DNA of 64,000 nt from Desmodesmus armatus (Eukaryota; Chlorophyta; Chlorophyceae; Sphaeropleales; Scenedesmaceae), in assembly GCA_007449985.2 (NCBI GenBank), contig VIIQ02000172.1, positions 124,001-188,000 of the forward strand, read 5' to 3'. Below are positions 11,401-24,885 of the stretch, piece by piece; position 1 is the stretch's first letter; each line of letters begins with the position of its first letter. A model generated the notes under the pieces. The model saw only the letters and a program-made list of their open reading frames with translations, searched no databases and was not told the origin of the DNA. Made by a program: the position numbers and the translations under genes.

Positions 11401-13446
11401 CAACCTGACCCCCAGCACAGGGGGTCCCGCCAACCACAGCAGCAGCAGCAGCAGCACTGGGGATCAACTTATGACAGCTCCTCTGGTGGCGGCGCCAGTT
11501 ACGACAACAGCTACGTGCAGCAGCAACAGCAGGGCCAGCACATGTCCAGCACAGGTGGCTGCTCTGCGGCCATGCAGCCAGCCGCCAGTGCGCAGTACAG
11601 CACACCTGCAGGTCTATGCTTCCACAGCAGCAGCAACTCCCCAGCGGTCAGCACAGGGGGCGCCCCTGCTGCTGTGACAGCTCCTGGGCCCTCCCTCCTG
11701 GGCCCCGGCCCTCGCGGCAGCTCCATGCATGCTGGGGGTCGCATGCATGGGGCCGCCATGCCGTCCCAGTGGGGTATGCCGGCAGAGGAAACCTCCCCGC
11801 AGGAGGGATTCTACCCTGCGCGTGCTGACGGGGCTCCCATGCATCTACAGGAGCTGCTGCAGCAGCACGCGTTCGACCCCCACCAGCTGCTGTCATCCAT
11901 GCAGCAGGCATGTCAGCAGCAGGGGCAAGCCGGCTTTGGTTCCATGCAGCCCCATGAGCTGCAGCAAGTGCTGGAGGGCCTCATGCCCCCCGGTATGTCC
12001 ATTAGCGCTCTGCCTCACGCGCAGGAAATGGGTGCAGCGGATGCTGCTTCTGTCAGCACAGCCGCCTGTAGCATCCCTCCAGCAGCAGGCGGGGTGGATG
12101 CAGGTGCTGCGCAGCACCTTGACCTCACAGGCTCTCAGCAGCAGGGCGGGGGTTGCTCAGGGATGCAGCTCGACACCTTCCAGCACTACAATAGCCCTCC
12201 TGAGCCCAACCCGGGGTGCATCGATGTCTCGGAGGGCCTTCAGGGCTCCGCAGCCAGCATGCAGTGTGCCAACCAGCCAGGCATGTACCTGCCGGCGTCG
12301 CACGGCATGTGTGCTCCTGCAGGATTGAACAGCAGCAGGCCGCTGAGCCCGCAGGCTTCCATGACAGCCGCCGCAGCGGCGGCTGCAGCCGCCATTGCCT
12401 GCGGCGGCTTTGCAGCAATGCAGCACAGCGGCCAACACTTGGAGCACCCTCACCAGGGGCTCATGCAGATGCAGCAGCTTCTATCACATGCAGAGCAGCA
12501 CCAGCAGCACCAGCTGCACCCCTGTGGGTCGCCTGAGGACTTGCCACATTGCAGTGAGGAGGAAGCAGCAGAGCTAGCCGCCGCCGCGGCGGCTGCGGCA
12601 GCAGCTGCAGCGGCGGCTGCGGCGGCTGCCGCCCCGCACGCGGCTGGGTCCCCAGAGTACTCCCCAGGGGTGGATGCAGGTGGTTTGATGCTGGGGGTGG
12701 GGGCGGGAAGCCTGCAGCCGCTGCGGGCTGATAGCCAGGGGACCTCAGCTCTTCGAGAGGACCTTGCAGGAGTGTCCCTTGGCTCTGGCGACTGGCAGCC
12801 ACACCCACTGCAAGCCTCGGACGTGCACATGCACGACGACTCCAGCATGCAGCAGCTGCAGGACGCTGCCGCGTGTGCTGGGGCCTTTGATGGGGTCCAT
12901 GCAGAAGAGCAGCACCTCATCCAGCAACAGCAGCAGTCACCTTGTGCTGAGTTCAATTCAGCGGACACAGCTGCCGCTGCGGCCACCTTCGAAGCTCAAC
13001 TTGCGGCTTGCTGTGGTAACAGGGACAACCAGGAGGCTGTCTTCCGGGCATGGCTCGACGCCCTGCTGCCAAACCAAGGCGAGCAGCGGCCGCAGCAGCC
13101 AGCACAGCAACAGGGCCACGAAGGCGGGAACTCTCCTCTGCACCACCAGCTTTCGCAGGAGGGCCATGCTGGAGAGCCGCAGGCTCCCTCCTCGCCGGCT
13201 GAACTGCAGGAGATGTACCTGCAGCAGCAGCACGGCGAGGTCGATGTCGATCTTGTGGACGAGCAGCAGCCCGGGTTGGTTGACGGGCTACCAGATGATT
13301 TTGGAGATGATGTTGATGCTGCAGCGGCTGCGCTGCACTTGGCTGCTCAGAGGGCTGTGGAGCAGGGTTTAGGGCAGGAGGGCGGGGACGCTCTAAACCC
13401 TGAGGAGGACTTCCGGGAGCTCCTGGACCTCTTGCTGGACGCGTGA
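8495..13446 (+). CDS. SBP-box (SQUAMOSA promoter-binding-like) transcription factor
   Basis: Four exons: 8495-8795, 8982-9031, 9340-9509 and 10197-13446. All introns are GT/AG with matching phases, giving 1256 residues. The SBP domain (about residues 116-192) spans three exons: a first zinc site C-x4-C...HKVC-x2-H, a second with CQQC and KRSC, and the overlapping basic nuclear signal RLKRHNNRRREQRH. SBP proteins bind GTAC-core DNA in the nucleus; the Chlamydomonas copper-response regulator CRR1 is one, but orthology is not shown and no ankyrin repeats are visible. The domain is preceded by a Lys-rich stretch (PKKRPGQKK). The last exon is almost entirely Gln-, Ala-, Gly- and His-rich low complexity with an acidic end (NPEEDFRELLDLLLDA) that could activate transcription. 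The start ATG sits in a good context (GGCCATGGCG). A usual zinc-binding His is Gln here (see findings). Confidence 0.9.
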
Positions 13447-13755
13447 GGTTGGGGTGACGTGCAGGGGTGTTGCGGCTGCAGGATCAAGGTGCGTACAGCT
13501 GCACTCTTTGGGATACTTTTAAAGATTGGAAGACACAGGGCGTAGGCAGGGTGTTTGTGTGATGCGCGTGGGGATGGGGTGCATGCTGTGCTGCAAGGCT
13601 GCCATTCAAATGCTCTAGTTCTGTTTTGAGTTGTTTGATGACGGCTGCAGGTTTGAAGGTGTGGGGGCTGATACAGAGCAGCTTGCAGAAGCTGTCAAGC
13701 ATGTGCATCCAGCAACGCCCTCGCCATTGCTGCTTCTGCGTCTGCTGTGCCCACC

Positions 13756-13780
13756 TGTGCTGTGCTGTGCTGTGCTGTGC
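13756..13780. repeat. (TGTGC)n microsatellite
   Basis: Five perfect TGTGC pentamers in the 3' flank of the SBP gene. The same pentamer recurs at 22586-22636. Confidence 0.9.
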
Positions 13781-16390
13781 AGATACTGAAGCTCATGTAT
13801 CCAGCTGGCTGCCCTGCTTATGCAGACTCGCAAGGGCTCCGCTAGCCAGCTGACGGCTGCGGGTTTTGGTCACTCTTTTTTTGGGGACTAGACAGGAACC
13901 TGGTGTCAGTCAGCCCTTTCAACTCAATGTCAGCTCCCATTCCGCCAGCACCATATTCGTGCAGGCACGCCTTGAATTGCGTGGGTGGCTGGGCAGATGG
14001 CTGTGACTGGAGGGCAACAGTACTGATAGATATGGGTTGTATGGGACATTCCCCGCCTGTTGAGTAACTCAGCCCTATGTATTGCTGGGGTAGGTGGGTG
14101 TGCTGATGGAACTGGGATCCAGCTTTGGATGGGCTGGGTCCTTTTCTTTCAGCCATGCTGCCGGCAGTTTTCCTGCAAGTGCCAAACAACCATTGCTGCA
14201 TCCCACAAGACAAGCCTCGAGCGCGCTTGCTTCTTGGTGCGCAAGACATCATCTGCTGGTGTCCTTTTGTTGTGCATGTGGTGCCTTTTACTGCACCCAC
14301 ATAGTGCTCAGTTTGCTGCACTGTGCTGAGGAACGAGCACAGCAGCGCCTGCAGTGTGCAACTCTGTGTCTGTCTACGGCCAATGTGGCCAAAGTTGTCC
14401 GTGATCTGGCACTGTGTGTTGTGTGCTGACCCCTGCAAGTCCTGCGGGGTGGTTTGTGTTGTGTGCTGACCCCTGCACTTCCTACAGGGAGCTGTCTCTG
14501 ATCTGGCACTGTGTGTTGGTGCTTGCAGCGTGAATGGGCTTGTCGAGCATGGGTTCCCCTCGTGCATACCTTGCGCGAGAGGGGTGCCAGTGGCGGAGTC
14601 TCTTTGAGCGTGGCCATGACTTGGTTTGTTGGTGTTTCTCGGTGTTTCCTGGGAGCAGTTGTGTGAGGGGCAGAAGAGGGCAGCTAGCGCAGTGCACTCC
14701 ATTCGGATCAACTCAGACTCAATGATCGTCTGTGGTTGTCACTGTCCTGTCCACGTGCTCGTGTGACATATCTACTTGTACTGTGCTTCGGGGCCAGATA
14801 TGGGGCTGCTGAAAAAGAGCGGGTCTGTCTGCTGGGTGGTAGGGCACGTGAAGCTGTGCATGCAAGTCCCGACTTGTGGGATCTGCAACGACTTGAGCAT
14901 ATGTGTGTAAAGTGTCGCAATGCATGTGTGTCTGGGTATACCATCCTTTACCACAAGCATAATTCATGCCAGCGTTTTTTTGTGTCGGGTCGCGCATGGC
15001 GCAGCTTGGCGGGCGTGTCCACATGCGCGGGAAGCAGCTTAGACTGCTTGGGGCGGTGCAGTTGCTGGCAGCATTCAACGTTTGTGTGTCCCTACCATCA
15101 GCTTGCATCGCCGTCCAACAGGCGGCTTGCCGGCTTTTAGGCTGGCGTGCTGGTCAGCAGCCCGGCTGTGACGGGTGTGTATAGCACCCCGGGTGTGCGC
15201 GGTGTTGCTGCAGCAGCAGAGGCAGCTTGTGCAGCCTTTCTTGCAGCTGCGCAGCAGACAGTGTTGCCGACCCTTTGCATGGCAAGGCTAGCATGCAACA
15301 GCAACATCACATCTTGTTACATGCATGCATGCCGGTAAAGGTCTGTCGCTGCAGACAGGGGCATATGCCACCTCCAACTGCACGTACTGCGTGCCGGAGG
15401 TCAGGATGGGTTAGTTAGTGTCTTTTGCATCATCATTGTATGCACACCGTTCCTGTTGTGTTACTTTAGTTGTGTCAGAAGCAGTTGTACCCACTTGTGA
15501 TTGTCACTGAAAATTGTTACTGAAAAAGTAAGCTCTGACGTGACGGGCACAGCAGGCAGCGACGGGACATCATTGGATGCTCTGTGCATACCGCATTACT
15601 GTACACGACACTGGTCTCAACGCATGCTTGTGGTATTGGCAGCTGCCTGTGTGTTTTCAGAGCATTGGTGCTGGCACAGCGCACCGCTCTCTGAAGCACA
15701 TCCCTCATCCCGCATGCCTGTGCAGGAGAAGCTGTAGCCATCCAGCACGCATGCAACATTCTAGATACCCTTTGCCTCTTCAGGGCTCCAGGCTCCCGCA
15801 CGACAAGGGGCTGACAGACGCCTCTCCTGCATCCTGCATGGGCATGGTGTTTGTGTTTTGGATCTTTGGTACACATGTCGGCTAGGCACGTGCATGTGTC
15901 GCCGTCCCTGTTCTGTTGAGTGAGTTGCTGGGTTGACAGCGGGTCGTATCAGCGGCATGGTGCGTTGCTTGCTGCCCCCTGTGTGTTTCGGCCAGTGTGT
16001 GCATCAGCTTTTACCAGCACAGGCAATGCAGATTCAAGCTGCTGCTCCCTTCGCACTGCACGCCCGTCGCCCTACTTGCACCGCACATGTGCCACAAGTG
16101 CAAGGTGGCCTGCCGCTTTGGTGTCAGTGTCATGGTGCAGCCTTCGGCTGCCTCTGCATGTTGCGTCACACACAGTCTGTCCTTTTCAAACATGCATTCC
16201 TTGGGGTGCATCTGCACCACGCTGTTTGATTGGCGGCAGCACCCTCTTTTGGGAGCTGTGCTGGCTCATGGCAAGAACCCACCAGTCAGTACACGCTGCC
16301 GCTAGGCACACCCCTTACAGCCCCAATGGTGTGTGCGTGTCGGGTCTTGCGGTGTAGGAGTGTCCTCCACACGGCAGCACTTTGGCTGTT

Positions 16391-16566
16391 TGAAGTGTGC
16401 TGAGCTGTGCTGAGCTGTGGTGGAGGAGATCGTACAGAGCGCAGCACCGGCACTGTGAAGTGTGCTGAGCTGTGCTGAGCTGTGGTGGAGAAGATCGTAC
16501 AGAGCGCAGCACCAGCACTGTGAAGAGTGCTGAGCTGTGCTGAGCTGAGCTGAGCTGTGCTGAGCG
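16391..16566. repeat. 65-bp minisatellite, about 2.6 copies
   Basis: The motif TGAAGTGTGCTGAGCTGTGC starts at 16391, 16456 and 16521, an exact 65-bp spacing. Each unit also carries GAAGATCGTACAGAGCGCAG with one or two changes. No gene is recognised around it. Confidence 0.88.
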
Positions 16567-17007
16567 CAATTGCTAGTAGGCCCTGGGTCCCATTAGCAGC
16601 TTGCATGGCATTGTGGCAGCGGCTGCAGGACACAGGCAAAAGCAGTACTGGTGGCAGGACAGAGTGTGTGGTGCAAGGCCAGGTAGTCTACTCTGCACAC
16701 AGATGCTTTCCTGCATGAAGTGTGGCGCAGGGTGTGTGATGTGTCATGCCAGCAAGCACCTGTTACTCTTGATCGGCGGGACAGTCGACTGGTTGATCGT
16801 TGGCTTTCTCCATAAGGAGACGCAGCGCCCGGACGACGCAGCACCACCAAGATTGTGGATCTGCAATTTCCCGCCCTTCGATGCGGGTGCGTGCTGGCCT
16901 CTGACAGCACATGTGCCTGCACCCTGCTGGCGGTTGTGTCTCTGCAGGGCCCAGCAGCCTATCACAACTTGGAGCCTTTGGCGCCAGTGTGTCTTGTGCT
17001 GTAACCC

Positions 17008-17362
17008 TCTGCCTGCCTTCACTCCTGTACTGTGCTATGCTGTGCTGGGCTCCCTGTTTGGCCCTGGTGCTTGGCTCCGTTGCTGGGGCTGGTGCGTGGA
17101 TCTGTGCTGGGGCTGTTGTGAGGTTCTGTGCTGGGGCTGATGCATTCAGGCCTAGGCTAGGATATGCCTGCCTTCACTCCTGTACTGTGCTATGCTGTGC
17201 TGGGCTCCCTGTTTGCCCCTGTTGGTGGTTGCAGTGTGTCTGGTGCTGCTGCCCTATGCCTGCCTTCACTCCTGTGCTGTGTTGTGCTGGGCTGGGCTCC
17301 CTGTTTGGGCCTGGTGCTTTGTTCCATTGCTGGGGCTGGTGCAAAGTTCTGTGCTGGGGCTG
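17008..17362. repeat. degenerate minisatellite, three copies
   Basis: The block GCCTGCCTTCACTCCTGT followed by a TGTGCTGGGCTCCCTGTTTG-like segment begins at 17011, 17166 and 17258. The spacers contain GGGGCTGGTGC. Unit length is uneven (155 and 92 bp). By analogy with other arrays in this window it may be decayed exon-edge copies, but no exon was recognised. Confidence 0.75.
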
Positions 17363-20232
17363 ATGCATCTACGTTGGGATATGGAAGCTGAAAGGGCAGC
17401 AGGGGACGCAACAGCGGGAAGGAAGTGGCTAGCAGGCTGGCAGAGGTGGAGAGGCAGGCGCATGTGCGACGTGTCGTGACATGTGTGGTGCTGAAGCAAA
17501 AGATGCACGTATCGTCCGGTTGGGCGGGCACCTCGCCAAGCACTTGCACCGCAGGGCCAACGGCCACTCCCTACATGGTGTGCCTGTGTGTTCCTTGTGT
17601 GGCAAGATCTTGTGAAGGAGCGTGGCATGTGCAGCAGTTGAGTGCCGGTTACAGAAAAGGTGGTCCACGCGGCATATCTGTCGGGGCCCTAGGAGGAGGT
17701 CAGGACTGGGCATGTGAAGGTTCTGCGGCTTGCCCAGGCCTTTTGTCATTGGGCAAGGTGTCTGTTGTGTCAGGTGATTGAGAGCTTGCGAGGCATGCCT
17801 AGCTTGGGGCTCAGGGTATCTTGCACCGCTGCTCAAACAGAGGTAGTGCTGACTGACCGTGGCTGTTACATGGTGTTGGACGTGCCTTTCGTATTCTCTC
17901 TTTTTTTACTGGCGGTTGCCAGCAGTGTTGGCGGCAGCAGCAGCGGCAGTGCAAGCTGGCCCATGTTCCAGTATGTGCGCTGCTGGGCAAAAACACCAGG
18001 TGGTTTAGCATCATAGTTGGCCTGCAGGTGCTGTTGGTGGCAAAGGTGTTTTACAATTGGAGGCTGGGGCATCGGTTGCGTGTGTTGTGGTCTGCTGCCC
18101 ACAGAAAGTGATGAGTCTCTGCAGTCGATGGATGGATGGATGGTGCTGCTAAGGTGTAGCCTAAGGGTGGACGTCTTGGGAGCATCACAGCACATCCGTA
18201 CAGCATGCACCATGCACGAGCGGCTCTGTTGTGGGTGTACCAGCATTTGCACAGGACGCTGCCCTGCTGCTATCCTCCCGGGTGTGGCATTAACAGGGTT
18301 GAATGGTGGTGGCCATGCGGCAAAGCCTTTGGGCGCTGGGCAGGCCAATGCGGCAAGTACATACCAGGCACACGGGTTATGGTCAAACTATGCTTAGGAG
18401 GGTAACAGCGGGGCAGGGGCAATACATTATGCTATAAGTACAGCAGCAGCCCGCCGCCCCCAGGGGTGCAGTGCATGCGCACCTGCGTGCAGGTGTGAAG
18501 CTTCTGCACTGACACACGTGCGTTGGCTGGCAAGGGTTTTGCATGTGGTGTTTGTGTGGGTGGAAGGGTGTGCTTGGGGCTCAAGGCTCGTGTCGCGTTT
18601 GGGAAGTCTGCTGCTGTTTTGGCGGGAGTCACACTCCTAGCCCCGCAAGGCCGCCGGGCACTCACAAAGCGGCCGATTGTTCAGCGTTTGTGCGGGGGCC
18701 ATTGTTACTTGTTACGCTGCATAGTTGAGCTGTTTTTGGTTATTGGTTGGGGTTTACATGCTGTCGGCATAAAGTACCTGGGATGTTTACTCGGTGCCAA
18801 GCCAAACACAGCTAAGCACGTCAAACGATGGCCATGTTACGTATGGTGTGGGTCCATGTTCCTGAGGTTGCGATGAAATTGGTGGTGTGCTGGTAGCAGT
18901 TGGTAGCGGCCGGAATGTTGCAGCAGCCCGGTTTGCGGGCAGTGTTGTTGTGTCATGGGTGTGGCTGGGTGTGCACCTGGCGTGGTTGGGCAAGTAGCTG
19001 GCATGCTGTATGTTGCGTGTGGTTGGGTGTGTACGTGGCATGTCCGCAGTTGGCTAGCTGCTGAGAGGGCTTGCATTGCTCACAGCATTGTCGGGGCCCC
19101 TCACAACATTGTCAGGGCACCGGGTGCTTGGCGGCACCGTGGCAGTGATGCCTTCCTGCGTCAGAATGCTGTGCATCGTCAGCGGTGCTTCTTCCTTTTT
19201 GGCAGCTCCTGAGAGCTGACTGCAAGCTTGAGCTGACTGCAGGCATGTGGTGAGGGTGTCTCCGAGCTTCAGTGTGCATCCCGTGTGCAGGCCGTTGCCC
19301 TTGCAGCTGCCCTTCTTGCAGCCGCCGCTCCTGTGCATACCTATTTACCTACACACACATACACAGCGAGAAAACTACCTCCATGTTACATTGGTGCCAG
19401 GGTGGCATGCACTTTTCGATGGTGGTGTGGGCGTGGGCAGGGAAGTGTTGTGGAAGCCCCTCAGTCGCCTGCTGCACTGCTGTGTTTCCATTGGTATTGT
19501 GGTATGGTGCATTATCTGAGCTGCTCAACATTGTGGTGTGATTGTGGGGTGTGGGGTCCACTTTTTATCAATGCCACTACTGTTTGCCGGCTGGCGGGCT
19601 TACTTAGGGGTTAGCAGGGGTGAATTTGCAAGCTGGGTGTGGTGTTGCTCAATTTGCTGTGTCTCGTCTCTCTTTTGTTGGGCCTTCTAACTTGCAGCGC
19701 TGCTCCAGAGTGGTGCGTCTGGAGGCAGTGCCTAGCGGACTAAGTTTTAGATCAAGTCCACCATATGTCATATCTGGTGTGGATCATGCATGTGCGCTGT
19801 GATCGCGCTGTGTAACTTGCTCAAACACCAACCTCTTGACACTGTGATAGGCTGGCCGCCTCCCAACTCGCCCCCTTGCCCCCTCCCCCCAAACATTTAC
19901 CTTGATATCATGTAGCTGCGCTTTTGCCTTGATATCATGTAGCTGCGTTTTTGTCAAAGCCATGTAGCATTGCCAAAGCCATGTAGCAACGGAATCACGG
20001 TCTCTGTCTTTGTCGCAATTTCGCAATCTTTTCCTCTCCCCCTCTTCCTCTATCCTAGAATGGGGACAATAACAAGCTGTTAATACCCAAACTTGCCCAG
20101 CGTTTTGCAACAGCACTTGGACCACATAAGATGCTGAATGACACTCACGCTGCATGTACTGTATGTCACCTGTCACCACAAACACACCTACCATCACCAG
20201 CATCTGCCAGATAATCTCAATATAATCAGTAA

Positions 20233-20247
20233 CCAATAATATAAAAG
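20233..20247 (+). promoter_or_regulatory. candidate core promoter (CCAAT + TATA)
   Basis: CCAAT at 20234-20238 is followed almost at once by TATAAAAG, in an AT-rich island within GC-rich DNA. It lies about 550 bp upstream of the first recognised bZIP-like exon and on its strand, so it is a plausible promoter. No transcript evidence is available. Confidence 0.35.
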
Positions 20248-20788
20248 CCAGATCCGAGGAATCACAGCACCACTGCTCCCTCGCAGCCGCGGCACGTACG
20301 TGCACCCAGGACCTGTTGAACTGCCTGTCAGCCGTTGAACAGGAATCCCCTCAAAGCAATGGGGCCTCCTTTACCAGTCAGTCACGTAGCCCTGGTTGAA
20401 CCAAGTTCAGTCGCGGACAATGGTCAGCAGCAGTGGTGATGCCCCCGGACCCGGGTAATGAATTGGGTGATGGCAGTACTGGCACTACCGCGACCGCTGG
20501 CGATACAGAAGTAGCCCTGAAAGCGCGCTCGAGTTACGTTTCGAGATGCGCATATATCCTCCCGCAGGGCGCTCCCGTTGTGGCTCCAGGAGCTCGAGGG
20601 CCTAACAGGGATATCCGGATATGTCATGGATGGTCAGACCATGCAGCAATTATGCAACCAAGTTGACAGCATAATTGATTATCATAATGCCCAGACGTTG
20701 CCTCTGTGCACCCGCACATATCCTAATAGACAATTTGCGGCTCCATTGAACGACGCTTGCCCTAGATCTTGGAAGCAAGTCCTGTTCG

Positions 20789-23779
20789 ATGAGCACCAGA
20801 GATCGCTCTTCGAAGGGGGCACGCAAGAGGGAATATCTTAGTTCTCTCAAGAAGACTGAGCAGCAGCTGATTGCTCTCCAGCGAGATCATGATGAGCAGC
20901 AGCAGAGACAGCAAGAGCTGGCAGAAAAGAGTCTGATCTTAGCTGAGCTCATCTACGTGCAAGAGCGAACCAAGGCCATTTATGAGAAGCATCAGCGCTG
21001 GTTGGCAGCAAATGGGCCCACCCCAGAGGAGCTCAAACAGCAACAGCAGCTGGACTGTGAACTGCAGGTATATCACACTCGCTGATGAGTAGCCCAGTAG
21101 CCCGGGTCTCATCCTTGCAATCCATACCAGCGTGCCTGTCTCTGCTTTTTTTCTTCGTCCCTTCTGTGCCCTTTGTTTCCTCTGCTTACCCCAGGTCGCT
21201 GGCTGTCCCTGGTGCCTGTATGCCTTAGAGACAGCCAGTTGGGAGCAGCTGCAGGTGAGCTTCAGGGTATCGGCCACCCTCCTGTGGTTTCTGACAACTT
21301 GAGCGGCCCAGGCCAATTCAAACATATTCAACATTCAGATTGATGTTAAATGCAACGTTTTGTAAGCTCCCAGGTTCCCACTTCCCACTTCAAAACTGGC
21401 CTTGAGCCCCTCTACCGTGACTGGGGTGTGGTGAACTTCGTGCACAGGAGCAACCCCCTGATGGGTGCTCTTTGGCGACCCTCTCAGTTACACAACAACC
21501 GGATCTGCAGACTGTGCGGAAGACTTGTCAGATGTTCTTCATGCTTTGGACGCTGTTTTGGGGGTGCCTGGTTTCTTCCCTGGTCCCCATGAGCCTCTGG
21601 CTCCCTTGTGGATTGCTCAGCTTTTTGCTGAGCCAATTACTGTCACTGCAACTGCAGGCGGCACTGTCCTACGACTGCTCCCAGTGGATCGACTACCTGA
21701 ACAAGTACTTCCAAAAGCTCGTGTTTCTCAGCGAGCTACTGCAGCGGGAGCCAGAGCAGCAGCAACAAGTCCTGCAGGCCGCCGGCATGACCCCAGCACC
21801 AGGTCTGCCACTGGTGTACAACTTCAAGGGGCTCAGCGACACCCTCACCCCTGCATGGGCAGCACTCTTAGAAGCCATGCAGACGGAGGGATGCCTTGTG
21901 TTCCTGGCTCTGCTGCATGGAAATCTGGCGCTGTTCGATGCCGCGAGCAGGCATGCAGGGACGGGGCAGCAGTGTGCGGCATCGCCCACGTACTGGGCGC
22001 GGCTGGCGCAGCGCATGCGCTTTACACGGCTGCAAAAGCTGCATTTCAAGCTGGCTTTGGAGGTGAGGCTGGCCATGTGCTGACGTAATGGGGCTCATTG
22101 TCTCTAGGGTTGCAGGGTAACCCTGCAAGGGTCCATACATGTAGCTGCCATCTATTTTGGAAGAACTGGGGCTGATGTTGGGGGATGCCTGCTGCTGCTG
22201 CATGGAAGGGGAGCAGGAAAGCACTTTCTGCCAGCACCAATCAACAACCCAACAAGGCAGCGTTTCCTGCAGTGTCCCAGGACCTATCCTGCAGCTACCA
22301 AGGGCTTGATAGCGATGATGCTGTAGTTGCGGCGGCATTTGCGGCAGCAGCGCAGCTCTCCTGCACATCATGTTTTGGTTTTAACAGGGGGGGGCGTAAT
22401 CCCACCGGCTGGCCCACACACAGCAATCAGGCGAACCCAACTGCCGGGGGCCCGAGGCAAAGCCTCACATCATGTTTTGCATGCAGGCCTGATGACATCA
22501 TGCACCCAGGCTGACAACACAACCATCCATGTCAGTGTCGCAACCAACGCTGTGGCCGCAACTCACACTATGGTGTGTGCTGGCTTGTGCTGTGCTGTGC
22601 TGTGCTGTGCTGTGCTGTGCTGTGCTGTGCTGCCTTGTGCTGTGTTGCAGAACCACCAGCGCCAGGCTCGGGCAGCAGCAGCACAGGGGCTGTCGGTCCT
22701 GCAGGAGACCCCCAGCTACGCCTTCCTCATGGCTTGTGAAGCCATCGCAGCACAGCAGCAGCAGAAGCAGGATGGCAGTCAGGCTGACATTGCAGGCGCA
22801 GCAGCAACACGAGCAGCAGCAGGCAACGATGCAGTTGCTGCTGCTGTTGGACGCCCCAGCCCGGACCCCAGCAGCAGCGGCAGCCAGGGTCAGCAGTGCG
22901 AGGCTTCTGTGCCAGGAAATAACGCGGCGGGAAACGGTGCAGCCATCAGCCCAGCAGCTGACGCAACAGCAGGAGGTGGTGCAGCAGCAGCTACAGCAGC
23001 AGAGGGTGCAGTGGCAGCAGCGGCAACAGCGGCAGCGGCAGCGGATGAAGAGATGGTGCCGGCCCCTGGTGTTGAGCTACAGCGGCAGATGGCCCTGTAC
23101 TTTCGACAGCTCGTGGCGCTCAACCTGTTCCTCACAGACACGCTGTCCCTGGAGCAAGGCCTCATCATGAACAAGGGAGGTGGGTAGCTTTGTGCTGTTG
23201 CGCTGCTGCTGGTGCTGATGTTGCTGTTTGCAACATTATCAGGGGGCGGGTTTCGACATATGGCGACTGTGCAGCTTTGCTCTGCATGTCTGAGGTGCCA
23301 AGTGCTGTAGCAGGCCCTGCTTTGAGGCTTCAGTATCAGCTTTGCCATCTGACAGCTCATTTGTGCTTTTGGGGTGGCAGCAGCAGCAGCCCTGCAGGTC
23401 AGCCAACCTGTTGCTGTAGATTGTGCAGCCAGGCTTTGATAACAGTGACGAACATACCATGCTGTCTTCGATGTCCAGCGTAACCATCATGTCTCCCATC
23501 GTCCAGTGGGCTTGCCGGACGCCAGTCGTAAATCGTGCCCGCTGCTCAATGCTGCTGGTGTTGTCGTGTGTTGCTGTTGCAGCATACCCCTTCTGGCCGA
23601 TGCTGCCGGCGATCGCCGAGGCAGCCGTGCAGCTTCCCGACAACAACACGCCGTCCGCTTGGCAGGACCCCGACGAGGTGGTTCCCGCCTCGATCGAGCT
23701 GCTGCTGTCTCAACGCCGACACAACATGACAGAGACACACGACAGCTTGCTTCCCTCCCTGATGAAGCTTCAGCTCTAA
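20789..23779 (+). CDS. bZIP-like coiled-coil regulatory protein
   Basis: Exons 20789-21067, 21195-21254, 21658-22062 (or from 21511, same frame), 22651-23179 and 23583-23779 join with matching phases (0,0,0,1) to 489 or 539 residues. The first exon has a basic patch and Leu-rich helix (KGARKREYLSSLKK, then QQLIALQRDHDEQQ) similar to the basic-leucine-zipper layout, though the usual Asn of the basic region is not evident. The later exons are helical and hydrophobic (WIDYLNKYFQKLVFLSELLQ; LYFRQLVALNLFLTDTLSLE) with an Ala/Gln-rich linker, and resemble no domain I can name. A nuclear regulator is the likeliest role. The true start is uncertain: an open frame at 20438-20666 could be an upstream exon. 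The intron before exon 4 carries a TGTGC repeat. Confidence 0.6.
22586..22636. repeat. (TGTGC)n microsatellite in bZIP-like intron
   Basis: About ten TGTGC pentamers lie just upstream of the exon 4 acceptor (TGTGTTGCAG at 22641-22650). The repeat supplies part of the region where a pyrimidine tract would normally sit. Confidence 0.9.
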
Positions 23780-24687
23780 ATGACGCTGTCCCTTCACACG
23801 CATGAGCTTTGCTGCGCTTTGCTGCGTGTTGCTATGACTTACAGCTCCGGCTCGCACACGGGTTTTTTATTAGTATTGCGGCGCTGCTGGCAGGCTCGTG
23901 GATTTCTGCCCGCCAACAAATGCCCATGCACCTTTCCTTCGTCATGTTGGCTTTATTATGTCACAGGCATGGCACATCAGCACACCGAACGCCTGGCCTG
24001 AACAGCGTTGGCTGCATATGGGTGCCAGTGGGCTTCTAGACGCCTGTTTGTACAAAACGCGATGTGGCAGTGGCACGTGCATGATGCAAAGACTGCATGC
24101 ACTTGGTGTGTTCGGCTTTGGATAGTGAACAGTCAAGCCGCAGGGCCCTACAGCCGTGGTGTACTTCAGCCCACTGTGTGGCAACCATGCATCCTTGTTG
24201 CGCCCCTGTCAACGACTTCTTAGTCATGCGGAATTATCAAACGGTCAGGGTTGCAGAGGAGGTCAGGGTTTGCGGCTGGGGACTGCCGGGGTGTGCAGGG
24301 TGCATGAGCCCTGGACTTTGGTGTCCTGTGCGGCCCTTTCTGCATCATGCAATATGCGGCTTCTCCGCGTGTGGTCTGATCGCATGCACTGCCTTTTGTC
24401 CTGTTGTAGTCGCTCCTTGCTGCTGCAAATAGGAGGCGCTGTTTGCTGCTTTTGGCCTGGAAGGAATATTTGAACACGTTGCACTTCGAATGTCCATGAT
24501 GGCAGTCAGGTGTCGCACTGTGGCAGTTCGCTGGGCGGCCATGCCCCGTCCTGATGGGGTTGAGCACTTGTGGTGCAAGGTGGTATGAGTACTTGTGGCC
24601 CGAGGTGGTGTGAGCACGAGTGTGGTTCGAAATGGTATGATTGCTTGTGGGCCGAGGTGCCTCAGTGCCATTTGTTGAAATTGCTGG

Positions 24688-24885
24688 GCTTGCAGGCTGC
24701 CTTTCTGATCCTCAGAGCAGCTTTGCTACACGGACGATTGCCTGTTCTGTGCCAGATGTTGGTGTCGTAGGTGGCTGTCTGTTCCGTGCTGTTTGTTGGA
24801 ACTGGTTGCTTTGCAGGCTGCCTTCCTCACCCCAGAGCAGCATGGTTCCGCAGACGACTGTCCGTCCTGTGTCAGGTGTCACAGT
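24688..24885. repeat. about 125-bp tandem duplication
   Basis: Two copies of a block opening TTGCAGGCTGCCTT and continuing with CAGAGCAGC and TCTGT(G/C)(C/T)CAG begin near 24689 and 24813. Each starts with an acceptor-like TTGCAG. Confidence 0.65.

Larger units (their letters stand above)
13447..20232. other. gene-poor 6.8-kb stretch with short tandem repeats
   Basis: After the SBP stop comes about 6.8 kb in which I recognise no protein domain on either strand. Open frames such as 13842-14711 (-) and 14736-15140 (+) look like chance frames in GC-rich DNA. The region holds a TGTGC microsatellite, two minisatellites (listed separately) and a small duplication near 14398-14525. I found no TGTAA signal close to the SBP stop. 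Confidence 0.5.

Noticed and set aside
13842..14711. 289-codon minus-strand frame
   Set aside because: No domain, composition like its surroundings, small internal repeats, no convincing splice partners.
21465..21657. Alternative frame (FGDPLSYTTTG...) upstream of the third bZIP-like exon
   Set aside because: It starts right after a stop and cannot join the following exon in phase without an extra intron; kept only as a possibility.
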